A stretch of DNA of 64,000 bases from positions 37,731,197 to 37,795,196 of the forward strand of contig CM032665.1 in assembly GCA_019095985.1 (NCBI GenBank), in the 5' to 3' direction. Origin of the DNA: Streblospio benedicti. Taxonomy: Eukaryota > Annelida > Polychaeta > Spionida > Spionidae. Below, piece by piece: positions 40,940 through 51,419 of the stretch; position 1 is the stretch's first letter, and every line of letters starts with the position of its first letter. The position numbers and the translations under genes are program-made. The notes under the pieces were generated by a model. The model had not been told where the DNA came from and did no database searches. It saw nothing but the letters and a program-made list of their open reading frames with translations.

Positions 40940-41239
40940 CCGGTTACTCAAGGACCACTGTCTTTGCCGTCCGACAACTCCTGTCCAATCTGTGGCAAGA
41001 AGCTTAGCAGCAGAACAAACCAGCTCCGCCACTACAAGTCGCACCTGGGAAAGTTCTCTTACACATGTTCTTACTGTCAGAAAGGTTTCAACTGCAAGAA
41101 AAATCTGAAAGAACATACAACTGGCCACACTAATGTCAATTATTATAAATGCGAAGATTGCACCTTAACTTTTCGGTACTATAAATATTTAAAGAAACAT
41201 GCAGAAGAAGTACATGGAAGGATGTATGTCAAAGCTTGA
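40940..41239 (+). CDS. C2H2 zinc-finger cassette 50
   Basis: The acceptor TATTTATAG ends at 40939; 99 residues are open (PVTQGPLSLPSDNSCPIC). Fingers lie at 15-35, 43-63 and 71-92, with tail YVKA. Finger 1 helix is S/T/N/R. Finger 2 (CSYCQKGFNCKKNLKEH) and the linker TGHTNVNYYKC diverge more than in cassettes 42-49. It is the last member of the family. Confidence 0.9.
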   Translation, partial: PVTQGPLSLPSDNSCPICGKKLSSRTNQLRHYKSHLGKFSYTCSYCQKGFNCKKNLKEHTTGHTNVNYYKCEDCTLTFRYYKYLKKHAEEVHGRMYVKA

Positions 41240-42540
41240 ACATTGCAATTCTTGCTTGTTTTTGTTTTGTTTTTATCCCTGAGCTGTTTTTGATGATTGT
41301 CCAAAGCATTTTTATGAGCATGTCAAAGTTGGAAATTTTCAACATCATTGCTTTTCATTTTCAAAGATCTTGCATTCTTTAGTGCCTGGGAATGTTTCAT
41401 TCAGCAGAATGTGGACATTCAGGTCTAGCATTTGTATCAGTATTGTGAAGGAACATGACATGTTCATTTGGACTTGTTGAACTCCAACATGAATTAAATG
41501 ACCTTTCAGAAACTCTATTTTTTGTGCAGTTTTACGATAGTGACTTATTGTTAAGTATTACACATATACGAGGAAAATGTTATATTCCATTAACATACAC
41601 TTGGCATATGAACAAGCACTAGGGCTCAAACCCCACATGTCGGAGAGATGCTGGTAATATTTTACAACAAGCAGAACTCCATATTCACATAGGATCTTGT
41701 GGAAAGGAGGCATTGATGCTGGGTAGATTATGCAACAAATTGTTTAAAATGCACAAGAATCTGCCGAGTGCGAGAGGAATCGTACGTGTGCCTGCAGTGT
41801 GAAAAATGTGAGCAAATGTTTGCACACAAAGGGAGCTTGAATAGATAGATCTTTAAGAATGCGAATATCAACTCTGATATATAGGATCTTTTGTCATTGT
41901 GATTTTGGTAATATTTTGACATGAAACAGAATGAACGATTTAACCCCAAATTATTATCAATAGATGCGTTGTGAATGGGAAGATGTCAAGACAAATAATT
42001 CACTGTGACATGTATGATTGTCATATGATTCTTATAAGTTGTCCCATGAGTGTAAATACCTGTTCTACTGGATGATGTGAACATTTTTTAAGACAATGTT
42101 TGTGCATGTGCATTTTGTTTTTACATTTGAGCTCTGTATATGAAAAGTCATGAATGTTGTACAGTGTACACCTCAAATTGTGTCGCATAATATTATTCAG
42201 TGTCAAAAAACGTGTTATGATATGTACATACCCGAATCCAGAAATAACAAGCATGATTGATGCTGAAATCATTCAAATTAGTCCGCTATGGCAGGAGTTA
42301 TTTATTTTTCCTGTTCCTGAAACGTCAGCTATTTGGTGAATTTCATATTACAGTTATTGCATGTTATGCTTGCTGCATGAATCTATTGCCACTTGCAGAG
42401 TTGCAACATTTGAAGATGTCAAAAACAATTTTTCATTGGACATCATAAATATCGTTCAATAAGGTGAAAAATAAAGTTACTAAACAATAATAGTGTTTTA
42501 AGCGAGTATCATGTAAAAGTTGAAACGTTCTCTCTTACAG
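41240..42540 (+). other. Spacer between cassettes 50 and 51
   Basis: 1.3 kb with AATAAA at 42470-42475. It contains a possible ancient finger relic, listed separately. The rest is unrecognised. Confidence 0.5.
41637..41846 (+). pseudogene. Possible ancient zinc-finger relic
   Basis: One frame reads TCRRDAGNILQQAELHIHIG followed by LCNKLFKMHKNL. Another reads YVCLQCEKCEQMFAHKGSL. These resemble pieces of ordinary C2H2 fingers (QQAELHIH, CNK.F..HKNL) in shifted frames. The match is weak and no acceptor is seen. Confidence 0.35.
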
Positions 42541-42864
42541 ATGGCGGCGGTAGGATCACTAGCCCCAAAGCTGCTATCGTCAACTCTGACATGTCCCGTG
42601 TGCGATAAGAAAGTTGCCAATAAGGGGAGCCTCCAGCGCCATTATAATGAGCAGCACTGTGGGAAGTTCCAGTTCAGCTGTCAGTACTGTGGCAAAGGCT
42701 TTGGAAGCAGGAAGAATTTGATGGAGCATCTGTCTATTCACACCCTCGAGAACTATTTCAAGTGCGAAGACTGTCCATTAGATTTTCGACTTTACCACAG
42801 GCTAAAAGCTCACGCAATGCAGGTTCACGGGAAAAATCGAGTGAAAGTTACCTGGTCCCATTAG
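42541..42864 (+). CDS. C2H2 zinc-finger cassette 51
   Basis: The acceptor TCTTACAG ends at 42540; 107 residues are open (MAAVGSLAPKLL...). Fingers lie at 18-39 (H-x4-H), 47-67 and 75-96. Finger 1 helix is N/G/S/R. Finger 2 (CQYCGKGFGSRKNLMEHLSIH) has Met for the usual Lys. The tail HGKNRVKVTWSH extends the HVKS-type end. AATAAA lies at 43808-43813. Confidence 0.92.
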   Translation: MAAVGSLAPKLLSSTLTCPVCDKKVANKGSLQRHYNEQHCGKFQFSCQYCGKGFGSRKNLMEHLSIHTLENYFKCEDCPLDFRLYHRLKAHAMQVHGKNRVKVTWSH

Positions 42865-43913
42865 TGGCACATGACGGGACGTAGGTGCCGTGATTGTAGA
42901 ATGGAGAATATACTTTGGAAATAACATTTTCTGAAACTACAGGCATGTGATTTAGTTGAAAGACAACATACTCACTAAATGTAAACTGATGATCAAATCG
43001 TGTTGTACCATTACATAGCGGAATGTACGTTCTCTATTTCTTTTTATGACTGAGCTTGTGAGCTACAACATTGAATCATACATTTGTCGCAGTTGTAAAT
43101 GATCAATGACTGAGGGCTTTTGATAAATATGTTTATTCCATAATCTAAAGATACACATAGTCCAACTGCTCTAGCTTTTGTAAGTAAGGATCTATCTAGA
43201 CTTGCAGAATATAATGTCTACCTCGAGTCTAATGCTTCGTCACAACTTAGCTAAGTATTGCGGTTTTGAGGTTTAGATTTTCCTTAATGTCTTCCATTCA
43301 TTGTTCCTTTGCAAACACTGGTCCTTCTTTACCAGTTTCATACTTCATCAAAATGCAACATGTGCAGTACTTACCAGTGATGAAATTGGCTGAAAAATGA
43401 ACCACCTGGTCTCCACCCAAGTCTACAGTAAGTGCAATTCATAAGTGCCATTGTCATAATGAGTATTAAAGGTAACAAAGTTACATGTGTGTGACTACTT
43501 AATCATTTGTTGTGCGAGCGTGTGTAGAAATCTTTGCATTCTTTACGTGTATAAAGAATTTTGAAAATATTAGATTCATGATTGTCTCGCCATTCATTTC
43601 ATGCAATGCAACATAGCATTTTTGTACTGAGCTGAACATTGATGATTTGGGCATAGAAAACAAAAACAGTTATACAATTGCTACTTTCAATAGGATTTAA
43701 GGTGTCTTTCAGCTTCGGAAAAAAGAATATATGTCTGGAAAATATTGATCACTTTGTACTCTTGGGGTTTATGAGAATTTTATGTGATTAATGGACAAGT
43801 GCAATGTAATAAAAGATTTAAAAAAAGTATTCTCAGTCTCTGTGACTTAAGCAATATGTGCTTTTAAGTGATTTTATCCGTAAATAACAAATTGATTGTA
43901 TTGGTTGTTTCAG
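42865..43913 (+). other. Spacer between cassettes 51 and 52
   Basis: 1.05 kb of non-coding sequence with AATAAA at 43808-43813. No repeat or gene was recognised. Confidence 0.6.
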
Positions 43914-44234
43914 ATGCCCCTGTCCATACCGAAAAGCTTTCCGTTCTCGTGTGAAGTCTGTTATAAATTGCTGAGTAACTATCACAGCTTCAGAAAGCAC
44001 ATGAGGAAGCACCAAGGCATATACGACTATCACTGTCAGTTCTGCAAGAAAGGTTTCGGCAGCAACGTGACACTACGTGAACACCTCACAATCCACACCA
44101 AGGTCAACTACTTCAAGTGTACGCAGTGTGCGGAGGATTTCAGGCACTATCATAAGATGAAGGAGCATGCCAGGACTCAGCACGGGCTTAACCTGAAACC
44201 GTCAGAAGTCACCCGCTCACTCGACAGCCAGTAA
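43914..44234 (+). CDS. C2H2 zinc-finger cassette 52
   Basis: The acceptor TTGTTTCAG ends at 43913; 106 residues are open (MPLSIPKSFPFSCEVC). Fingers lie at 13-33, 41-61 and 69-90. Finger 1 helix is N/H/S/K with Phe at the core Leu position. Linker 2 is HTKVNYFKC. A 16-residue tail (LNLKPSEVTRSLDSQ) follows finger 3. The 326-nt spacer after it is featureless. Confidence 0.92.
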   Translation: MPLSIPKSFPFSCEVCYKLLSNYHSFRKHMRKHQGIYDYHCQFCKKGFGSNVTLREHLTIHTKVNYFKCTQCAEDFRHYHKMKEHARTQHGLNLKPSEVTRSLDSQ

Positions 44235-44560
44235 GAAGTCTTGTTCTTGCCTCAGAGTGCATGCATGAAAAAATGTGTTAATGTGCTTATTTCCAATCAT
44301 AATTCATTGTTATGCTCGAGCAACGTGACATATTTTTATACTCCTGTTACTAACTGTGATGTATGTATATAAGAAAAATTGAATCATGTGATATAATTAA
44401 TGAAGGAAGTTTATATTGTGAACAAATATTAGAAGACCAATTTATTTGAAGAAATGACCAAGTATATAAGCCTTACAAATGTGAATGCTACCTCTTCTGT
44501 CAATCACATCATGGTGAATAGTATGAATCATTTGAGTAACATTCTTGTTTTTGCTTTCAG

Positions 44561-44872
44561 GTTTTTTCATCAGGCTCAAACTTAAGAAATATCAATCAGC
44601 GACATCAATGCCCTCTCTGTTCAAAAGTCTTCTCTGCAAGCTTTTCTTTGAAGAGACACTATGACGCCCATTTGGGAAAATTCAAATATCACTGTGAATT
44701 CTGTGGCAAAGGATTTCCAAGTGACAAGAACTTGAAAGAACATTTGACAATGATGCACACGAAAGTTAACTATTTTAAGTGTGACATTTGCAATAAGGAT
44801 TTCAGCCACCATTATAAGCTGAAACAGCATGTGAACATTGATCATGTTATGAAACAAATGAAGACAATATAG
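44561..44872 (+). CDS. C2H2 zinc-finger cassette 53
   Basis: The acceptor GCTTTCAG ends at 44560; 103 residues are open (VFSSGSNLRNINQRHQCPLC). Fingers lie at 17-37, 45-66 (H-x4-H, LTMMH) and 74-95. Finger 1 helix is A/F/S/R. An ATG-bounded reading would start inside finger 1 and lose it. The 921-nt spacer holds nothing clear. Confidence 0.9.
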   Translation, partial: VFSSGSNLRNINQRHQCPLCSKVFSASFSLKRHYDAHLGKFKYHCEFCGKGFPSDKNLKEHLTMMHTKVNYFKCDICNKDFSHHYKLKQHVNIDHVMKQMKTI

Positions 44873-45793
44873 TATGGTAATGGTAAAGTTGCAATTACGT
44901 CATGAAGGTTACAGCATGACGGACAGTTATATATGGTCTGATGAGGTGCAAAGGACATGGAAGACGTCTGGAAAACTCAGTTGTGTGTACATTTCTTTGG
45001 GATTGAAAGGAGTTGAACCTTTTTATCTGATTTTCATAAAACTGTAATTATTTTTTTTCCTTTTTGTTTGTAACTCCCAAGGAGTGATCGTTTCACACCA
45101 AAAACACGTCTGATAAGTTGAAGTACAAGTTATTAGCCTGAAATTTACATTTAAGTTGTATCACATTATTGTATAGTGTTGTAAGACAAATTCAATTAAG
45201 TATGTTTTGTCAAATATGTTAGCGACACCAAATTGTTATCGCCTCTAACATTGTATGTGTGATTTAATTAAAATTGTAACTATTGTATGTTGCTGTTGAA
45301 ATGCAAGAGAACTACAATACTAGAAATTATTAAGCAATGATTTACGTATTTGAAATTGTATTTGAAGTAGCACATACAAGGGAAGACGAACATGTTTCCA
45401 ATTTCTCCCAATATAAACATGAGAATTAGTTTGATTTCGTTCTAACTGTGATAAATTTGTTCACTTGGATATTGTGTTCATACATGTTTAATTGCATGAA
45501 AAATGTTAGTGAAGTAGAGCTGGCACTGGCAGATCTGGGTGTGGGATGTCAGATGCTCTCCCCTCCCCTCTTGTTCCCACCAACTGATACCCTAAATATG
45601 TGAAACCTCATGAAACTTCTTTCTGCATCTCCTTTTCTCGAAACCCTGGTCTGCTAGTGCCGTCGTGGAGCAAACATGGAATGTTATTCTTCTTGCTGTT
45701 CAATGTGTTGTTAGTCTAAAATTTGTACGTGTATTTATACTTCTGTCAAAGATTTGTACCATACTTAAGATTTATAATGCATTTTCTTTTTAG

Positions 45794-46012
45794 ACTCTCT
45801 TCTATCAGCGTCGTCCACTTCTAAAACAGTTCAAGTGTCCTCAGTGTGGCAAATGTTTGGGAACCAAAGAAGGGATGAGAGTACATCTCAACATTCACAA
45901 AGGCATCTTTCCATACACTTGCAAGCGTTGTCACAAAGGCTTTTCGGCCACAAACAATCTTCGGAAACATGCAGAAAAGTGTACAGCACCTAATGCTGAA
46001 AGTAGTATTTAG
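45794..46012 (+). CDS. Two-finger cassette 54
   Basis: The acceptor CTTTTTAG ends at 45793. The frame is open without any ATG before the fingers for 72 residues (TLFYQRRPLLKQFKCPQC). It has only two fingers: 15-35 (CPQCGKCLGTKEGMRVH, helix T/E/G/V) and 43-63, which is C2HC (HAEKC). Linker 1 is HKGIFPYTC. The layout is shared only with cassette 55. AATAAA lies at 46559-46564. Confidence 0.85.
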   Translation, partial: TLFYQRRPLLKQFKCPQCGKCLGTKEGMRVHLNIHKGIFPYTCKRCHKGFSATNNLRKHAEKCTAPNAESSI

Positions 46013-47950
46013 TCTTGTATGTGTTTGCAAATATTCTCCACAATTTCTGAACTCTGGCAGCAGAAGTGTTTTCCGACAAGTGTATGTACATAATGAGAGA
46101 ATTTGTTTTTTTAGTGCAAAAATTATATTAGGCAGTATTTAGATGTCTTCTTGCAGAGTATGAAACTCATCAAAATTTGCTTACGGATCACACGGCCGGC
46201 AACTATAAAAAGTAGCCGGCCCTGGCAAAAACTGTACGGCCCTTCATTATGTTAATATTGAGAACTCCCAAAAAGTAGCCTACCCACTGAGCCGTGAACT
46301 TTTAAAACCAGCCGGCCCGGGCCAAAATCAGCTGGCACCGGGCCGCCGGGCAGGCTCTATTTCATACCCTGCTTCTTGTATGATTAAATTGTTGTTTAAG
46401 TATAACGAGATGTGTTTTATGATGTATGATACATGTATCAGTAAATAGTCAAAGATCATAAACTAAAGAATAGGGCTTTCTGTTCTCTATTCCCTTGATT
46501 TGCCTATGAATTTTCTGAGTGTATTCAAATTTTGTACAAGATAGTCAACAGATGGTCAAATAAAGAAAATTTTGTTCAAATAAATTACATAATGTATTTG
46601 TGGTTTTCCTTTTTCGTATTCACAATGAATTCATTCATAAGTAAAACAGTACTAAATATAACTATCAAAATATCCTGAAGGTCTTAGTTTATTCCAACAA
46701 ATATTGTTTGATGTAATGTCAAATAGAAATTAATATTCAAATTAAAGTTATTTATCTTACTTTGTAACGTCGAATTCATTTCATACTAGCCTACTCTTGT
46801 GGTAACAAACCAATCAAGTCTTTACAACTCCACCCCAGCAACTATAGTAACAACGTCGAGTTGTTGACTCCCCATTCTGACAATACCTGTCCATGTCCCG
46901 ATAGTACCTGCCCACATCACCCACATCCACCCACCACTATTCAATAACAAATTTTGCATAGTAATAATAATAATAATGACGAAGATAACTATTTGAATTC
47001 ATGTGACGCCTATGACTGCTTTATGACGCCCAACACCTCCAATATGGCTGACATTGTCTAATTTTTATCATAAAGTCGCCAGTAAAATGTCAACTTAATC
47101 ATTTTGACGATGAGAAACTAAATTTGCAATACTACTCTACCATAAACGATTTGTTGTCAGATGGCATCTAGTTAGTCAAGTTAAAGAGGAGTTCGGCAGA
47201 CAATGTGCCAAAATGAGTGTATTAATAAGTAGATTATTAAAGGATTGTTAATTGCTTTCAGATACTTTTAGTTTATAAGCTAATATGTTCAATAAAATTT
47301 GGTCATACCAGGAATTTATAAGGTCCTGGTCATACCAATCACAAAAATTTTTGGGGCCTGCATGGTTCTATTTATGCTAATCGATTATCTATCTATCAGT
47401 CAAGGCCTATATACCTACTGAACACTGTTGCACAACCTTACCTTTAAAAGCTACTACAAGTACTATAAGTAAAGTGCAAGTAGGAAATAATTTTGTAACA
47501 TAGATAAGAGTTCTGTGGCTATAATTCTCGAAGGGTAGCTTTTTTCAAGCTCTAAAATGAAACTTATTCTAACATGCAAAAAATATATACTTTCCTTTAA
47601 GTAAGAAAATGGCAACAAGCATGTTTGGAAAGCTCAATGCGAAAGCTTCCAGAATGTATGTTGCCAAATTTGATCATGAAATTCCCATAGAAGCATATTT
47701 GGTGATATAAAGAACCTGACTTATAATGTTTTCATTTACCAAAGTATGGGTCGGATGGGTGATGATTTGGCTTTGATAAAGGTGCCACATGTAATTATAA
47801 TTTGGGTCAAATAGTTCTAAATATATTTCGAGAAAAAGAGACCTTATTTTGCAAGGCACTTATTGTTTAGAACAATTTAAGTAAGACCATAGGAATTTAA
47901 GTTAAGTCAAGACCGTACGAAAAAATAATCAACTAACTTCATATTTTTAG
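46013..47950 (+). other. Longest spacer (1.9 kb), between cassettes 54 and 55
   Basis: It holds the small DNA transposon at 46153-46372 and AATAAA at 46559-46564. Otherwise it is AT-rich sequence with a short TAA/TAATAA run near 46965. No gene was recognised on either strand. Confidence 0.6.
46153..46372. mobile_element. Non-autonomous DNA transposon (220 bp)
   Basis: The terminal inverted repeats GCAGAGTATGAAA and, reversed from the right end, GCAGGGTATGAAA bound a GC-rich body with several GCCGGC/GGCCCG motifs. TTCTT flanks both sides (46148-46152, 46373-46377) as a likely 5-bp target duplication. No coding capacity was seen. The superfamily is not assigned. Confidence 0.8.
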
Positions 47951-48163
47951 ATTATATTGAGTGAGACCCAGTGGCAGCAAGTAAAACCATACCAGTGCCA
48001 TGAGTGCGGAAAATACTTAGGAACATGGAGTGGACTAAGGAAACACATGAACACCCACAAAGGCATCTTCCCTTATGTGTGCCAGCGATGTCACAGAGGG
48101 TTTCCAGCAACAAAGAACCTGCGGCTTCATGAAGAAAAATGCTATGTGAAGAACACAGGATAA
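47951..48163 (+). CDS. Two-finger cassette 55
   Basis: The acceptor ATTTTTAG ends at 47950; 70 residues are open (IILSETQWQQVKPYQCHEC). The two fingers lie at 16-36 (helix T/S/G/K) and 44-64 (C2HC, HEEKC). It is a duplicate of cassette 54, with the same GTxxGxRxH core, HKGIFPYxC linker and TKNLR helix. The 785-nt spacer has AATAAA at 48457-48462 and an (AATC)n run. Confidence 0.9.
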   Translation: MILSETQWQQVKPYQCHECGKYLGTWSGLRKHMNTHKGIFPYVCQRCHRGFPATKNLRLHEEKCYVKNTG

Positions 48164-48812
48164 GACAATAGGTTAATGCAGAAGTTTTCACAAGAGGATG
48201 AAAGTGGATTTCGTTCATTTGTGACTTTACAAACGTTACATTATCGCTTACTTTTTTTGAGAATATTAAAAAGATTGATCTAGTGGACTTCTATTATTGC
48301 TAATCATCATTGAACATGTGATAATGAGGGTACTGCCTAATAAGTTGTGCATTTATTAGTATCCCAGGCAGCCACAGTGCAGCACCCAACGACTTAGTGT
48401 CACCACTGTCTTGCCTTTTTTTGTTTATTGATAAACAATACATGAATGAGGATCTGAATAAAAGTTAGCAAATATTTTCTTCATTGAATTTCCCTTGATA
48501 ACTTTTTACAAGGACAATGTACTGCTATTTGCTTATTGTATTGGAAAAACAATTTTTGTAAGGTATATCATGCATGTATACAAGCATTATATGTGTATGG
48601 TAAATGTTTGATGTGTTTTCTGGATTATTTTTTAATGCTCTATCAATTGGTACGATTAATAAAAGTAGTACCCAGAAAGCTTCGAATATCATTCATGTAT
48701 TTATTATTGTTCGTTTATTATTCAAAGCAATTAATAATAAAAATTTCAAGCGAAATGTAGTATTTTAAAAACTATTTCTTTGTAGTAGTATGATTCCAGA
48801 GGAAAAGCAATC

Positions 48813-48814
48813 AG

Positions 48815-48846
<32 letters not shown>
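48813..48846. repeat. (AATC)n microsatellite
   Basis: About eight perfect or near-perfect TCAA units, about 100 nt before the acceptor of cassette 56. Confidence 0.9.
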
Positions 48847-48948
48847 CCAATTGGATGCCGATGGTATTGAAAGTATTTATATCTCTTAATAAGGTGATGA
48901 CGAGAAAGTTCTAATGAAGTTAAGTCATTGATTTGTATTATTTTTCAG

Positions 48949-49245
48949 ATTATAAATCCGAACGAGATCCTGACTGTGAGTCCTGGTGTTTTCCAATGTG
49001 GAATCTGTGGCAAAAAAGTCATGACCGGTTTGGCCAACATGAGACGGCATGTTCTGATCACCCACAAGGGCCAGTATCCACATCACTGCAAGTTCTGCAA
49101 CAAGGGATTCGCCAATGTCAGTTATCTGATGGAACACGAGACTTACCACACAAATGTGTGTCATTTTAAGTGTGAAACATGTGATGAGAGCTTTAGAACA
49201 AAGTTTCTGTTGAAGAAACACCAACATAAACTTCAGCATACATGA
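48949..49245 (+). CDS. C2H2 zinc-finger cassette 56
   Basis: The acceptor TTTTTCAG ends at 48948; 98 residues are open (IINPNEILTVSPGVFQCGIC). Finger 1 (17-39) is C-x2-C-x13-H-x4-H, one residue longer than normal. Finger 2 (47-67) is CKFCNKGFANVSYLMEH. Finger 3 (75-97) is CETCDESFRTKFLLKKH. Linker 2 is HTNVCHFKC. AATAAA lies at 49449-49454; the 568-nt spacer is otherwise featureless. Confidence 0.9.
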   Translation: MINPNEILTVSPGVFQCGICGKKVMTGLANMRRHVLITHKGQYPHHCKFCNKGFANVSYLMEHETYHTNVCHFKCETCDESFRTKFLLKKHQHKLQHT

Positions 49246-49813
49246 TAAAATGTGGAAAGAAACTGCAACCTTATTTGTTTCTGCGAATTACCTATGCAAT
49301 CTTTTTTTTTTTTTAATTTTGATATTTTAGTGATTTGTACACAAGATATTTCTAGTTTAGTTATACTTTCTATTCATGATGTTTATGTTTTGTAAAGTGA
49401 TTTTTTTTTCTATATAGATTAGCCAGTTATTGGTATGTAAAGTATGTCAATAAAATTGAAAGAAAATGAGAAATGTTTTAGCTTATCAGATTTTTTACAA
49501 TGCTTCATGTCTAAAACAATTGACCTGGTAATATTAAAACTTACTAAGTGAATAGCAGAATGTAGGAAAAAGAACAGTAAGAGTGTAAACATAATAACAG
49601 CTTTGTGACCATAACACAATTGACTTACAGAATAGCTTGTGCAAGCTTAAAAAAATACACAAAACAATTCATGTTTGATTTCTGCAAAGTAATCATCGTC
49701 TTACCACCATATTGCCATTACAAAGCTGCTAACCATATTTTACTAAATATCAAGTGTCCCTGATAGGACTCCCAACAATTACCTATTGAACAATCGCAAT
49801 TTACGTGTTTTAG

Positions 49814-50119
49814 ATGTATATCATCAGAAATGGAGTGCAGGCATACCAATGTCCTGAGTGCAGTCACATGTTCTCGAGTATGACGAGCCTAACGACACAC
49901 CGTCAGCGACACGTGGGTATTTACCCATACAAGTGCGACCATTGCGAGCACCCGGGTTTTACCAGCATCCGAGACCAGAAGGCGCATCTCTCCAAGCACA
50001 CCAACGAGAACTACTTCCGCTGCAACGAGTGCCACGAGACGTTTATCAACCCAAGCCGTGTGCGCAGTCACTTCAGGGAAGCGCATCCTTCACTGGAAAT
50101 GTCCATGACGATTTTGTGA
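49814..50119 (+). CDS. C2H2 zinc-finger cassette 57
   Basis: The acceptor TGTTTTAG ends at 49813; 101 residues are open (MYIIRNGVQAYQCPEC). Fingers lie at 13-33 (helix S/T/S/T), 41-62 (with an extra residue, CEHPGF) and 70-91. Linker 2 is HTNENYFRC. The exon is GC-rich, giving long shadow frames. The 635-nt spacer after it shows nothing clear. Confidence 0.9.
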   Translation: MYIIRNGVQAYQCPECSHMFSSMTSLTTHRQRHVGIYPYKCDHCEHPGFTSIRDQKAHLSKHTNENYFRCNECHETFINPSRVRSHFREAHPSLEMSMTIL

Positions 50120-50754
50120 TGTGAAGCAAAGATTATTTCGCAACATGTAAATTAGAAAGTGTGACTTTTGACAGTTTCACTGTCATCAGAATTAGATGGG
50201 AGGTTGTCGTTGTAATTATGGATACATGGAACAACATGAACTATATTCTGTAATCATGCAATGCCTTTTTATGTGTGTGTACAAAAAGGATTATGATGAT
50301 GTATTGTGCCTTATTAAATACTTAATATGGTTACTCTGTCTATTTTACCCACTATATTTTACACACAACCAGTTTTTGGAAATATAATAGAGTGGATCCA
50401 TGCTCCAGCAAAACATGTAAATGTTCATGAATAAGATTCAATGTTACAGCGATTATGGTCTTTTTTGATGGAATTGCTCAAAAATATATTGTAAATAGAT
50501 GTATTTTGGCATATTCTCCTTTACAGTATACAACAATATGCTGAGCCCTACCCTTACTGAATTTTGAACGATCAATGCGTCAGATACTTTCAATTTAGTA
50601 ATTGTTTAGATGTATATTGGGATCTATCCGAGTTTGCAAGGTAGACTGGGTAGGCTACATCCTCAACATGCAGGCTTACTGCGAAAATTATATCAAATAT
50701 CAGAACTATTTGCAAGGACAATGCAGGGTATATATTAATATTTTGTTCTTTCAG

Positions 50755-51093
50755 AATGCCTTCTACCACTCCTCGACTAGTCCACAGACACTCGTTAGGG
50801 GATATTGTCCTATTTGTCAAAAAGGATTTGCAAACAGCTATAACCTTAAACGGCACATTGATGCACATTACGGTAAATTCCCGTACCATTGCAACGAGTG
50901 TGGTAAAGGCGTGAATAGTCAAAGAGACCTGAAAGCGCACAAATCTCGCAAGCATCAGTCAGAGCACCTGGTATCAACTCTCAACTCCCTTGCCAGGAGC
51001 AGTGATGGACAATATCAGTGTCCAAAATGTGACTTCAAGGCACAGGAAGCAGAAAATATGCAGAAGCATTACCTTGATGTGCATGTGACTTAA
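50755..51093 (+). CDS. C2H2 zinc-finger cassette 58 (separated third finger)
   Basis: The acceptor TTCTTTCAG ends at 50754; 112 residues are open (NAFYHSSTSPQ...). Fingers 1 (18-38, helix N/Y/N/R) and 2 (46-67) are followed by a linker of about 22 residues rich in Ser/Leu. Finger 3 (CPKCDFKAQEAENMQKHY) is of a different kind. The CPxCxxKAxxxxNMxxH pattern recalls the second finger of Drosophila Lola isoforms. The long frame upstream of the acceptor is treated as intron. Confidence 0.88.
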   Translation, partial: NAFYHSSTSPQTLVRGYCPICQKGFANSYNLKRHIDAHYGKFPYHCNECGKGVNSQRDLKAHKSRKHQSEHLVSTLNSLARSSDGQYQCPKCDFKAQEAENMQKHYLDVHVT

Positions 51094-51419
51094 TAGGGTT
51101 GTGCTGTAACTTTAAAAGGTACTGAGTAGTAGGATGCAATGTACTTTGTTGTATGAAAAATGTATACGGTTATATTTTTACTATCAGATGAACGAAATTA
51201 CGGGTAGTTTTGCCAATGAAGTGAATTATGGTCTCATTTTGACTGCTATTTCATTTTAACTAATTAAATTAGAATGTGAATATATTTATTGTCACTTGAT
51301 ACAAAAAAGCACTTAGATATAGAATATCAGCCATGTATAGACAGTTAAAATTATATTCCATGTGTAGTAGCTTGCATTACGCGACTCAAAACTTTGATAC
51401 AATTGTTTCATTTGGTATA

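Noticed and set aside
50602-50754. Upstream extension of cassette 58 to a 163-codon frame
   Set aside because: The part before 50755 lacks any motif and precedes a good acceptor TTCTTTCAG in phase 0.
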